Source of the DNA: a virus
Direction: 5' to 3' (one strand)
Length of the DNA stretch: 32,980 nt
IMG/VR virus record: IMGVR_UViG_3300032311_000816
Location: 1-32,980 of that record
The number at the start of each line of letters is the position of its first letter. The first letter of the stretch is position 1. Shown piece by piece: positions 6,150 through 13,260 of the stretch. The position numbers were made by a program, and so were the translations under genes. The notes beneath the pieces are model-generated. The model was not told the DNA's origin. It worked only from the letters and a program-made list of their open reading frames with translations, and did not search any database.

Positions 6150-6413
6150 TTAAGATTTGCGTGGTTTTTTATTTATATATTTATTTACTTGAGCTTCGAC
6201 TTCTGCTAAATTCTTATATTCTATTTCACTTTTAGCTATTAAATTTTTTATTTTATTCATTGTTATTTTAATTTCTTCTTCTGTCTCTGGACTCCAAGGT
6301 AAAGAGTTTAAATGATCCATCTTTTTAAATTGTTCTTCAGCATTTTTCTCTAAAAATTCAGAAGATGCTAAAGTAATTTTAGCTTTTTCTATAAGATCTA
6401 AAAACTCATTCAT
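6150..6413 (-). CDS. Coiled-coil hypothetical protein
   Basis: 87 aa, almost entirely predicted helix with Glu/Lys heptad-like spacing (FLEKNAEEQFKKMDHL and MNKIKNLIAKSEIEYKNLAEVEAQVNKY), interrupted by NSLPWSPE, and ending in a basic KKPRKS tail. No family recognised. It starts in a 4-base overlap with the gene upstream and lies 6 bases before the cytidylyltransferase. Confidence 0.6.
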   Translation of the reverse strand: MNEFLDLIEKAKITLASSEFLEKNAEEQFKKMDHLNSLPWSPETEEEIKITMNKIKNLIAKSEIEYKNLAEVEAQVNKYINKKPRKS

Positions 6414-6646
6414 TTTCTAATCTTTGGCCTAAATTGAATAAGAACGTCTTTACCATAAACCTCAAATGAAGCTAAAGAAAAACCTTTACGATCTAAAATT
6501 CTACATAGTTCTTCGTAATATTTTCTTTTCAAGTATACTGCTATAACATTCTCTTCGTGAACACTAACGCCATATTGGTCGCTAAATTCTGAGCACAAAG
6601 CTAACGCTTCTTCAGTGTTGCTCACATTTTGAATTACACTATTCAT
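6410..6646 (-). CDS. Hypothetical protein
   Basis: 78 aa, alternating helix and strand (SNTEEALALCSEF, VIAVYLKRKYYEELCRILDRKGF, DVLIQFRPK), which suggests a compact alpha/beta domain. No known motif. It is translationally coupled on both sides by 4-base overlaps, in a run of four small unknown genes between the ACP gene and the cytidylyltransferase. Confidence 0.6.
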   Translation of the reverse strand: MNSVIQNVSNTEEALALCSEFSDQYGVSVHEENVIAVYLKRKYYEELCRILDRKGFSLASFEVYGKDVLIQFRPKIRK

Positions 6647-6834
6647 TTAGATTTTATTGAATACAGTTCTGGTTTAGCTGTGATTTTATTTAAGTATAGT
6701 TTAGCTCTTGCTAGTCCTTCTTTACTATATGGGAAAACTCCATATTGGAAATTATCTTTTTTTGATATTAGCAAATAATACTTCTTCTTTTTTGCTCCAA
6801 TTTTTTTCTTTGTTGTATTTTTTTTCTTAGGCAT
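6643..6834 (-). CDS. Lysine-rich small protein
   Basis: 63 aa; the first 20 residues are mostly Lys/Thr, then a short alpha/beta part (YYLLISKKDNFQYGVFPYSKEGLARAKLYLNKI). The basic N terminus suggests nucleic-acid binding. The gene overlaps its upstream neighbour by 8 bases and the next gene by 4. Function unknown. Confidence 0.55.
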   Translation of the reverse strand: MPKKKNTTKKKIGAKKKKYYLLISKKDNFQYGVFPYSKEGLARAKLYLNKITAKPELYSIKSK

Positions 6835-7147
6835 GTGTTATGTACTCCATTAAATTTTTCCATTCATCTTTTGTAAATCCAGTTCTACTAGCTTCTGCCA
6901 CATATAAAGAGTTTCTTGTCCACCACTTATCTTCGTGAATAACTGGATCTTCTTCCATTTCATTCATCCATTCTAATACATATTTTGTATTATCGCTTCT
7001 AGACTTTGGAATTGGCATTTGATCAAGTTTTGCATAATAAATATCCATTAATTCATTTAACTTTTTATCAGCTTTATCTTTTCCAAAAAGACTGGCTATC
7101 TTATAAAGTCTTTCTTTTGCTTCTTCTTTACTTGGCCCTTGTTGCAT
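6827..7147 (-). CDS. Hypothetical protein
   Basis: 106 aa, helical, rich in Glu, Lys and Trp (VLEWMNEMEEDPVIHEDKWWTRNSLYVAEASRTGF). The C-terminal TKDEWKNLMEYI helix resembles an ending seen in several phage orphans but no named domain. Its first 21 bases overlap the end of the ACP gene, so it is probably translated by reinitiation from it. Confidence 0.6.
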   Translation of the reverse strand: MQQGPSKEEAKERLYKIASLFGKDKADKKLNELMDIYYAKLDQMPIPKSRSDNTKYVLEWMNEMEEDPVIHEDKWWTRNSLYVAEASRTGFTKDEWKNLMEYITHA

Positions 7148-7406
7148 CGTTTACCTTTTCATTTAGAAAACTAATAAACTCACCAAAGGTTTTCATTCCA
7201 TTTTTCATCTCTTCTATTTGTTTAGCGTTTTGAATTAACCAGAAATCATATTTATCTTCTATTTCAGAAGCGATAGATAATAACGCAAAAGAATCTAGGT
7301 TCAAATCTTCTAGAATAGTAGAGTCATTAATTTTTACGCCTTGATTTTCTTTAAGAAGCTCTTTACGGATTAACCCTTTAATAAATTCGTTATCTACTGT
7401 TTTCAT
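7128..7406 (-). CDS. acpP: Acyl carrier protein
   Basis: 92 aa four-helix ACP. The phosphopantetheine attachment site is Ser39 in LNLDSFALLSIASEIEDKYDF, the standard DS(L/F)xxxxL motif at the start of helix II. The first 38 residues and the C-terminal FGEFISFLNEKV helix also fit. ACPs carry acyl or aminoacyl groups on a 4'-phosphopantetheine arm. The phage encodes its own holo-ACP synthase 2 kb upstream in the same operon, so the carrier can probably be activated without the host enzyme. No ketosynthase or acyltransferase is in the window, so the acyl group and acceptor are unknown. Confidence 0.87.
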   Translation of the reverse strand: MKTVDNEFIKGLIRKELLKENQGVKINDSTILEDLNLDSFALLSIASEIEDKYDFWLIQNAKQIEEMKNGMKTFGEFISFLNEKVNDATRAK

Positions 7407-7418
7407 ATTAATATTATA

Positions 7419-8411
7419 TTAAATATTCTCCTTATCTCCAGAAAATACTACATCACAATAAGTTTTTAATTCTCTAGATATATACTCTTTCATATTATCA
7501 AAATCATTAAACTTAATAAAATTAGGGCCAAGTTCATTATCTAGTCTTATTTTAAATATATTTAATTCTTGTAGAATATCACATTTATTAATAATCAATT
7601 TATTTGTTCCAGATATTCTTACGGCATCTAATAATCTATTAAAATTAAGCCAATTAACAAGCCTTTTTCTTCCAGTAGTTGTTCCATATTCTTTACCTAA
7701 ATCTATTACTTTATTTAATTCTTCATCTAGCCATAATGATTCTGGAAATAATGGATCAACTCCGCTTTTAGTATCATAAATTTTAGCTACCCCAATAATA
7801 TCTCTTATCTTTTTAGGACTAAAACCTAAAGAACAAGCAGAATATGGTAAAGTTTCACTACTTGTAACATAAGGATAATCGCCATAATTTAAATCTAACC
7901 AAAAACTTTGAGCCCCTTCGCAAAGGATATCACCATCAAACTCTCCATTCCAAATATACTTTTTATCTAAATAATCTTTAGCAAGTTTGCCTATCCTTAA
8001 TGCTTTGTCAGAATAGCATGGAGCAATTCCTTGACCAGTTGTGCCAAGTTTTGGTTTTAAAAATTTGAGATCATATTGAATATGTCTTTCAGTAATGATA
8101 TGAGTTTTTGGGCTAACTTTAATTAAAGATGTATCAAAACCTTCCTTTGAGAGATATTCTATTTCATCGAAAAACTTATCAATATTGATAACGCAATTTG
8201 GACCAATAATTGATTTTTTATTATGAAATATTCCAGAAGGAATAACATGTGTTTTATATTTTTTACCATTTAAATAAACTGTGTGACCCGCATTCGGGCC
8301 ACCATTCCATCTACATACATAGTCATATTTACTAGATAAAGCATTAGAGATTTTACCTTTACCTTCATCTCCCCAGCATAAGCCAAAGATGATGTCTACT
8401 GCGTTAATCAT
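7419..8411 (-). CDS. purA: Adenylosuccinate synthetase family (PurA-like, short)
   Basis: 330 aa, clearly shorter than typical bacterial PurA (about 430) and closer to phage paralogues. The P-loop-like WGDEGKGK is at residues 13-20 with the catalytic Asp (D15) kept. NGGPNAGHT contains the catalytic His (H43). Further family segments are GTTGQGIAPCY, LCEGAQSFWLD, YPYVTSSETL and TTGRKRLVNW. PurA joins IMP and aspartate with GTP to give adenylosuccinate. The phage paralogue PurZ instead uses dGMP to make a 2-aminoadenine precursor. The retained Asp and the nearby GMP-reductase-like gene favour the PurA reaction, but PurZ is not excluded. One-base overlap (TAATG) with the 72-aa gene. Confidence 0.85.
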   Translation of the reverse strand: MINAVDIIFGLCWGDEGKGKISNALSSKYDYVCRWNGGPNAGHTVYLNGKKYKTHVIPSGIFHNKKSIIGPNCVINIDKFFDEIEYLSKEGFDTSLIKVSPKTHIITERHIQYDLKFLKPKLGTTGQGIAPCYSDKALRIGKLAKDYLDKKYIWNGEFDGDILCEGAQSFWLDLNYGDYPYVTSSETLPYSACSLGFSPKKIRDIIGVAKIYDTKSGVDPLFPESLWLDEELNKVIDLGKEYGTTTGRKRLVNWLNFNRLLDAVRISGTNKLIINKCDILQELNIFKIRLDNELGPNFIKFNDFDNMKEYISRELKTYCDVVFSGDKENI

Positions 8412-8629
8412 TACTCGCAGTTATACAATCTACTTGGGCTTCTTACATCAAATATAGAAACATTCTGTTCTTTTTTATCATTAAAGATATTTAAAGTTTC
8501 GTGATCAATAACTTTATTTACTAATCCACAATATCCTTCTTGAGTAAGACTATTTGTAATAACAAATACTTTCTTACCGATCATTCTTTTTAGAATGTTT
8601 GCTTTTGTTTTATTTAATGTTGCGTCCAT
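8411..8629 (-). CDS. Hypothetical protein
   Basis: 72 aa; helix (NKTKANILKRMIGKKVFV), then strands in ITNSLTQEGYCGLVNKVIDHETLNIFNDKKEQNVSIFDVRS. The pattern suggests a small SH3- or KOW-like barrel. It sits just ahead of the purA-like gene with a one-base overlap. Not recognised. Confidence 0.6.
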   Translation of the reverse strand: MDATLNKTKANILKRMIGKKVFVITNSLTQEGYCGLVNKVIDHETLNIFNDKKEQNVSIFDVRSPSRLYNCE

Positions 8630-8650
8630 ATTTATATATTATCCTATATT

Positions 8651-9313
8651 TTAACAAAAGTCCAGATCTATTTTACCTTTTTTATTAATTGTGACATAAC
8701 TGCATTTTTCTTCGCAAAAGCTACCAGTATTTATATAGTTATCAGATATTTCTGGTATATGAGTATGACCACAAATTATCTTATCATATCCATTGAGCTT
8801 TATGTATTTTATTGCATTTTTTTTGACATCAGAGCTTTTCTCTACAAAGTCATTTGTTTTATTCTTAAAGATTCTAAAAAAATCGTCTGCGTAGGGCGTG
8901 TATTTTCTGATAAAATAATAGCATTTAATTATGATATTAGTAATCCATTTGTATTTTGTAAAGTATATATCAAATATATCTCCATGAACAACCAAGATTT
9001 TAGTTTTATTATATTCTAAAACATAATCATTCTCGCATTTAAAACCTAATAAGATACTCATGAATTCGGCTTTAAGAAAACAATGATTGCCAATTAAGTA
9101 TATGATTTTACATTGCTTCGAAAGTTTCCTTAATTTTGAAAGAACTTTCCAATGTTCTTTTTTGAGTCTATGCAAATTATGATGATCAAATAAATCTCCA
9201 GCAATAATAATTTTATTGGCTTTAATGTTCTTTAAAACTTTTAAAAGTTTATCTGGATGACAATCTTTTGAACCCAAGTGAACATCTGAAAAAATCAAAA
9301 CATCAGTTTTCAT
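8651..9313 (-). CDS. Calcineurin-like metallophosphoesterase, LpxH-like
   Basis: 220 aa, the size of UDP-2,3-diacylglucosamine hydrolases. Metal-binding motifs in order: SDVHLG (D10, H12), GDLFD (D40), GNHC (N76, H77), VVHGD (H110) and CGHTHIPE near residue 183. The fold cleaves phosphoesters or pyrophosphates with two metal ions. The usual acidic residue after GNH is Cys here, while the metal-binding Asn and His remain. A hydrophobic, Lys/Tyr-rich insert (about residues 118-142) could form a membrane-facing cap as in LpxH. Being next to holo-ACP synthase hints at lipid chemistry, but a nucleotide phosphatase is equally possible. Confidence 0.8.
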   Translation of the reverse strand: MKTDVLIFSDVHLGSKDCHPDKLLKVLKNIKANKIIIAGDLFDHHNLHRLKKEHWKVLSKLRKLSKQCKIIYLIGNHCFLKAEFMSILLGFKCENDYVLEYNKTKILVVHGDIFDIYFTKYKWITNIIIKCYYFIRKYTPYADDFFRIFKNKTNDFVEKSSDVKKNAIKYIKLNGYDKIICGHTHIPEISDNYINTGSFCEEKCSYVTINKKGKIDLDFC

Positions 9314-9315
9314 TA

Positions 9316-9627
9316 CTAAACCTTCATATTTAAAACGATTGCTGTAGCGTATTCTTTTTCATGACTTATTGATACACATGCTTTAATTTTTTTACCTTTT
9401 ATATAAATGAATGGTTTATTATTCTTAGTTAAAATTTCTATTTCTTTATTAACGTATGGTAGTCCAGCCTTAAAAGCTGCTTCTTTTGCTGCCCATTTTC
9501 CAGCTAACTTTTGATGTATATTTGATTCAGTTGTCTCTGCAATTTCTTTATCTGAAAATATTTTACTAAAAAAAGAATATTTTTTATTTATGAATCTATT
9601 GACTTCTACTATATCTATACCAATCAT
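9316..9627 (-). CDS. acpS: Holo-[acyl-carrier-protein] synthase (4'-phosphopantetheinyl transferase)
   Basis: 103 aa, slightly shorter than bacterial AcpS (about 120-126). Motifs: GIDIVEVNRF at the N terminus with the Mg-binding Asp5, FSDKEI, and LAGKWAAKEAAFKA with Glu49 as the second ligand. The C-terminal VSISHEKEYATAIVL holds the SISH signature. It transfers phosphopantetheine from CoA to the serine of an ACP. The obvious partner is the phage ACP at 7128-7406 (Ser39). Spacing is 2 bases to both neighbours, so it is co-transcribed with the phosphoesterase and the IMPDH/GMPR-like gene. Confidence 0.9.
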   Translation of the reverse strand: MIGIDIVEVNRFINKKYSFFSKIFSDKEIAETTESNIHQKLAGKWAAKEAAFKAGLPYVNKEIEILTKNNKPFIYIKGKKIKACVSISHEKEYATAIVLNMKV

Positions 9628-9629
9628 AA

Positions 9630-10736
9630 TTATTTGCCATGAGCGAAAGCTTCATACATGTTATTTGCTGTGGTTCTTACTGCTATTATTTTACCAGTCC
9701 ATAATCCTCCACGCATTTCTTCAATAGTTCTAAATCCAAGATAGCTCATAGTGCTTCTTAAACCATTTGCAAAATCATAAACCACATCTTCTATTGATTT
9801 ATTTTCAATCAAAGGAATCATAGTTTTGTCTCCTTCTACAAAAAGATTTTTCTTGCTTCCATCATATAGCTCGTAATCCTCAACAACATCTTTACTAGCC
9901 ATACCTCTATATACTGCAAATCTTTTACCATCTTTTTCTATTATATCTTCTTCATCAACGACATCACTTAATCCTGCAAATATTCTTCCACAAATTACTC
10001 CATCAGCACCACTAGCAATAGCCTTGGCTAAATCTCTTGGATTCCTTATGCCACCATCAGCTAAAATGCTTGGTCTATTTTCTTCTTTTGGATTTTCTTG
10101 TCTAAAATGATCTAAATTAGCTAATTGATAATTTCTTATAGCATTCCAAGCGTAAGATAAACCAGTAACACTTGGACAACCAATCCCAGTTTTAATCTGA
10201 GTCAAACACATACTTCCTGGCCCAATGAGATGTCTAAAACCATCTGCTCTTAAGTTTGCTAACCTATGAACACTTGCTTTAGTTAGTGTGTTTCCGACTA
10301 TAATATCTTGTTTATATTCAGATTGTTTGTACCATATTAAAAAATCTTCAACACTCTTGGCTAAACCATTGGCTGTATCTAAAAAGAAAATATCAGTATA
10401 TTTTGATAATGTTTCAATTCTTTGTACTGAATCTTTTAGTCCTATGGCATTAATACAGAAATTGCTTTGATCTTTGATGATCTTTGCTTTTCTAGCTTGT
10501 TCTTCTGCACTCATAAATCTATGAAGTACTCCTGCTCCACCAATTTGATTTATTTTTATACAAGACTTGACGGATGATACTGTATCCATTGGAGATAGTA
10601 CAATTGGAATATCAATATATTTATTTTTTGATATTTTCGTAATTGTACTTACTTCTTTTCTTGAAGAAATATCAGAGAAATTAGGCAGTAATGTAATATC
10701 ATCGTATCCTAAAGCTTCTTGAAATTCAATTTTCAT
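9630..10736 (-). CDS. guaC: IMPDH/GMP reductase family enzyme, probably GMP reductase
   Basis: 368 aa, a TIM barrel without the CBS pair found in most IMP dehydrogenases; GMP reductases are of similar length. Motifs: GYDDITLLPNF at the start, SPMDTVSS (about 49-55), GGAGVLHRF, the catalytic loop GPGSMCLTQ with Cys177, SILADGGIRNPRDLAKAIASGADGVICG, and YRGMASK. The C-terminal part lacks the Arg-Tyr pair of the IMPDH flap, and GLRSTMSYLG resembles the GIRSTCTYVG of GMP reductases. GMP reductase converts GMP to IMP and ammonia with NADPH. Paired with the PurA-like enzyme it would channel G nucleotides to A. The call between GMPR and IMPDH is moderate. Confidence 0.8.
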   Translation of the reverse strand: MKIEFQEALGYDDITLLPNFSDISSRKEVSTITKISKNKYIDIPIVLSPMDTVSSVKSCIKINQIGGAGVLHRFMSAEEQARKAKIIKDQSNFCINAIGLKDSVQRIETLSKYTDIFFLDTANGLAKSVEDFLIWYKQSEYKQDIIVGNTLTKASVHRLANLRADGFRHLIGPGSMCLTQIKTGIGCPSVTGLSYAWNAIRNYQLANLDHFRQENPKEENRPSILADGGIRNPRDLAKAIASGADGVICGRIFAGLSDVVDEEDIIEKDGKRFAVYRGMASKDVVEDYELYDGSKKNLFVEGDKTMIPLIENKSIEDVVYDFANGLRSTMSYLGFRTIEEMRGGLWTGKIIAVRTTANNMYEAFAHGK

Positions 10737-10737
10737 A

Positions 10738-11043
10738 TTAAAATTCTAGTAGTGATCCGTCTTTCCTTTTAATCTGGATGATTTTAGCATTTTCTTCTGA
10801 TTTAATCTTTTGAATTTCTTCTTGTGTTAAGTATTTATCTAAATGGTCTTTGATTAGATCAAGATAGCTTTTATGATTCTTATTGCATGGGCAGTCTGGA
10901 TTTTCTCCAACTTTTTGATATATATCAGCATAAGCTTTAAGCTGAGAATCGTTGCCTTTTAGGTTATAAGAATGAACCATTACTACTAATTCCCAATGAT
11001 TTTCAATCAGAAGAATATCGTTATTTGGATTAATTTCGCTCAT
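10738..11043 (-). CDS. Hypothetical protein
   Basis: 101 aa; central segment HSYNLKGNDSQLKAYADIYQKVG followed by NPDCPCNKNHKSYLDLIKDHLDKYL and a helix ending in a beta strand (AKIIQIKRKDGSLLEF). The CPC motif followed by His could bind a metal. No family recognised. One base separates it from the GMPR-like gene downstream, and its start overlaps the membrane-protein gene by 14 bases. Confidence 0.6.
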   Translation of the reverse strand: MSEINPNNDILLIENHWELVVMVHSYNLKGNDSQLKAYADIYQKVGENPDCPCNKNHKSYLDLIKDHLDKYLTQEEIQKIKSEENAKIIQIKRKDGSLLEF

Positions 11044-11377
11044 ATTTTGTTAATATATTGACTATCTTATAGTATATCATACTTGAGGTATAAATTAAAG
11101 CAAAAAATTTATAACCTACAAAAAAACTTGTGATAATTGAAATCCAAAAATTCAAGCAAAATGGACAAGTCAATAGTCTGACTACAAAAGAATCATAATT
11201 TAAACTTAAGAAATTTATAAAATTCATATCTAGACCAGATTTTAATGAATTATTATAAGAAGAAATAATCTTATTAAGATAAGGGAAGTTTCTAGAATAT
11301 TCTATGAATGCATTAGTCTTAAACCAAATTAATAATATAACTACATTGAAGAATGAAATTAAAAATGCTTCAGTCAT
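11030..11377 (-). CDS. DUF1360-like membrane protein
   Basis: 115 aa from the Met at 11377, which overlaps the upstream stop by one base (TAATG), a junction used elsewhere in this operon; a longer start at 11398 is less likely. An N-terminal membrane span (AFLISFFNVVILLIWF) and a second region RLLTCPFCLNFWISIITSFFVGYKFFALIY carry the CPFCxxFW motif, as in phage and bacterial DUF1360 membrane proteins. The Cys pair could be redox or metal-active. Function unknown. Confidence 0.65.
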   Translation of the reverse strand: MTEAFLISFFNVVILLIWFKTNAFIEYSRNFPYLNKIISSYNNSLKSGLDMNFINFLSLNYDSFVVRLLTCPFCLNFWISIITSFFVGYKFFALIYTSSMIYYKIVNILTKYERN

Positions 11378-11904
11378 TATTCTGGATTTTCTGCACAATA
11401 AGAAGACTTACGATCTGATCTTAAACTTTTGCTGTAGGTATAACTAGAACTTGTATTCATTTCAGATGGACTACTAATTGTTTGTTTTGTTTGTGAATAG
11501 CTTGAGGTTGTTTGCAATTTAACTGCAGATGGATTTTGTTGTTTTGTATAAGAATAATCTTTAGTTTCGCTTCTCCAATTTAAATCAGATATGTATCTAT
11601 CTGGAAATTGATTAGGATAAACGCTATTTGTTCCATAAGTTCTGTATACTCCCCATTGTTGAGAAGATGTATATGTATTTTGTTTACGCACTATATATGT
11701 GGGAAAAATTCTATGAAAAATTGTATTAGTATTTAAACTATCATAAAGCCAATACTCGTTATCGTTCATTTTTCTAATAGTTGAAGATGGAAACTGCCTT
11801 GGATAAACGCTATTTGTTCCATATGTTCTTGTTATAGTGGCTTCTTCTCGTTGAGCAAATGCTAATGAAGTAAATAAAAATGTTAATATTAATACGTATT
11901 TCAT
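11377..11904 (-). CDS. Exported repeat protein, Ser/Thr/Tyr-rich
   Basis: 175 aa with a clean signal peptide (MKYVLILTFLFTSLAFA, cut before QREE). The mature protein holds two copies of RTYGTNSVYPxQFP, near residues 27 and 88, with a partial related segment (HRIFPTYIVRKQN) between them. The C-terminal third is low-complexity Ser/Thr/Tyr/Gln, ending with one Cys. The DNA behind the repeats is a 23-base exact direct repeat (11615-11637, 11801-11823), so the duplication is recent or conserved. Not recognised. A periplasmic or surface protein is likely; it could alter the infected cell envelope. Confidence 0.7.
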   Translation of the reverse strand: MKYVLILTFLFTSLAFAQREEATITRTYGTNSVYPRQFPSSTIRKMNDNEYWLYDSLNTNTIFHRIFPTYIVRKQNTYTSSQQWGVYRTYGTNSVYPNQFPDRYISDLNWRSETKDYSYTKQQNPSAVKLQTTSSYSQTKQTISSPSEMNTSSSYTYSKSLRSDRKSSYCAENPE

Positions 11905-12329
11905 TCTTGTTCTCCTTTAAAGGTAAAGCTATGGATTGGCGATAAAATCATATTTGCTATCTTATCTCCAATATAAATATCTATTTTCGCTCTTTCACCT
12001 AGAAATCTTTCACTATCGGTCATCATAAATGGGCTTTTGGGTATATTAACATTTGTTACCATTAATAGCAATTCTTTTTTTTCTTGAGGCATTATAATTT
12101 CTTGAAAGGCATATAGTCCATTTCTATTATAGTTTTCTTTTCTTGGAACAATTAATCCAAAGTATCCTTCTGGAACTTCTACTTCTATAAAAGTTTTGAT
12201 AAACTTTCTTTCTCCTGGATATATATAACATCTTTCACCACTTGAGATGCTATATAATGCATTTTTATATTCGCTTGTTGGCTTCTTACCTTTATTGTGA
12301 ATGGATTTGAATTTAACTTCTTGGCTCAT
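11901..12329 (-). CDS. dUTPase/DCD-fold protein, divergent
   Basis: 142 aa, the length of trimeric dUTPases. A beta-rich core reads LYSISSGERCYIYPGERKFIKTFIEVEVPEGYFGLIVPRKENYNRNGLYAF, and the end IGDKIANMILSPI matches the GDRIAQLVI motif IV. PRKENYNRNGL sits where PRSGL (motif II) should be, and motif III (GVIDxDYRG) is not recognisable (QEIIMPQEKKEL). It may be a divergent dUTPase or a non-catalytic relative. The neighbour, dCMP deaminase, makes the dUMP a dUTPase would also produce. It overlaps that gene by 17 bases. Confidence 0.7.
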   Translation of the reverse strand: MSQEVKFKSIHNKGKKPTSEYKNALYSISSGERCYIYPGERKFIKTFIEVEVPEGYFGLIVPRKENYNRNGLYAFQEIIMPQEKKELLLMVTNVNIPKSPFMMTDSERFLGERAKIDIYIGDKIANMILSPIHSFTFKGEQE

Positions 12330-12735
12330 ATTTTTTAAGTTTTATATTGTGGAACTTTAGTATTTCATATGCAGATTGATCATTCTTGTAATCTTCTAAA
12401 TATATAACTTTTTCTATTCCATAAGAAGCTATATTTATTGCACAGCAAGAGCAAGGTAGAAGAGTTGAAGCCAGAATATATGGGTGGTCATATCTAGTAA
12501 TACAAGATAATGCATTAGTTTCTGCATGAATTATATATTTTCTTCTATTGTCTCTATCGTTCCAAAAATCATTATCTCTTTCATCTTTAGGCCTAATACC
12601 ATTGTATCCAAGACTTAAAACTCTTCCATTTTTATCTAGAATACATACGCCTACTTTTTGGTAGGGATCTTCTGATCTTTGGCTTACTACTAAGGCTAAA
12701 TTCATAGCCATATCTTCAAAAGACATTCTATTCAT
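12313..12735 (-). CDS. Deoxycytidylate (dCMP) deaminase
   Basis: 140 aa zinc enzyme of the CDA fold. HAETNAL (His70, catalytic Glu72) and PCSCC (Cys95 and Cys98) are the zinc and proton-shuttle residues of the dCMP deaminase/ComEB family. It converts dCMP to dUMP, the substrate of thymidylate synthase, and so raises the T supply. The ATG overlaps the stop of a tiny membrane ORF (ATGA), which argues for this start rather than the Met three codons later. It is the first large gene of the leftward operon. Confidence 0.9.
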   Translation of the reverse strand: MNRMSFEDMAMNLALVVSQRSEDPYQKVGVCILDKNGRVLSLGYNGIRPKDERDNDFWNDRDNRRKYIIHAETNALSCITRYDHPYILASTLLPCSCCAINIASYGIEKVIYLEDYKNDQSAYEILKFHNIKLKKYEPRS

Positions 12736-12800
12736 TTTGTTTTAATTGACATTCCAATAAATACCAAAACACCTAAAATAACGCTCATTGTCATAATCAT
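12732..12800 (-). CDS. Candidate 20-22 aa membrane micro-ORF at the head of the operon
   Basis: MIMTMSVILGVLVFIGMSIKTK, hydrophobic with a positive end. Its stop overlaps the dCMP deaminase start by four bases. The -10 box at 12802-12807 puts the transcription start near the second Met (12794), so a leaderless 20-aa peptide is possible. It may act as a leader coupled to the deaminase gene, or simply as a very small membrane protein like the one at 1368. Confidence 0.4.
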   Translation of the reverse strand: MIMTMSVILGVLVFIGMSIKTK

Positions 12801-12801
12801 G

Positions 12802-12830
12802 ATTATACTAAACTTTTCTAGAAAAAGCAA
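12802..12830 (-). promoter_or_regulatory. Promoter for the leftward nucleotide-metabolism operon
   Basis: TTGCTT (12825-12830), 17 bases, TATAAT (12802-12807) on the minus strand. Most junctions from here down to the tRNA-Thr/cytidylyltransferase region are overlaps or short gaps, consistent with one long transcript of about 7 kb. Confidence 0.6.
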
Positions 12831-12855
12831 GTTTTCTTTATATAATATTATATTG

Positions 12856-13260
12856 ATGACTATTGTTGAGGCAGCTAATAAGCTATTAGAGTATTTCGCA
12901 AAAAATGAATCATTCTCTTTAGAGGAAAACTACAAAGATATTATACTTATTTCCGAAAATCCAGAAGAAACAAAAATCGCTTTCATACTAGCTTTAGAAG
13001 ATCTCGAAAAGAGTGATTTGATTAAAAGCCATCAAATAGGTAAAAAGAAAATATATATTCTTAAAAAACCTTTAAATTCTTATGATCAAAGCGTAACTCT
13101 TGGTGGTTTTACTTGCAATATGATTTCTCAAGTGATCAATGATTTTTGTGATCAAATAAAAGATAAAAAAGACTATTGTGATGCAAAAAATATATCAGAA
13201 AAAGATATTAGAAATCTTATATTCTTGGCTAGCATGGTCAATAAAAAAGAAACCCCTTGA
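12856..13260 (+). CDS. Hypothetical protein, possible winged helix
   Basis: 134 aa from the Met at 12856; an in-frame Met further up would add residues encoded by the promoter region. The middle (YKDIILISENPEETKIAFILALEDLEKSDLIKSHQIGKKKIYILKK) has the helix-turn-helix then wing pattern of winged-helix proteins. The C-terminal part (GGFTCNMISQVINDFCDQI ... ISEKDIRNLIFLASMV) is helical. TATAAT at 12841-12846 ends 9 bases above the start. First gene of the rightward direction. Function unknown; a DNA-binding role is inference. Confidence 0.65.
   Translation: MTIVEAANKLLEYFAKNESFSLEENYKDIILISENPEETKIAFILALEDLEKSDLIKSHQIGKKKIYILKKPLNSYDQSVTLGGFTCNMISQVINDFCDQIKDKKDYCDAKNISEKDIRNLIFLASMVNKKETP

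Noticed and set aside
7128-12735. A complete Z-genome (2-aminoadenine) cluster
   Set aside because: Only a PurA-family gene is present. No Z-type polymerase, dATP hydrolase or MazZ-like gene is visible, and the catalytic Asp is kept.
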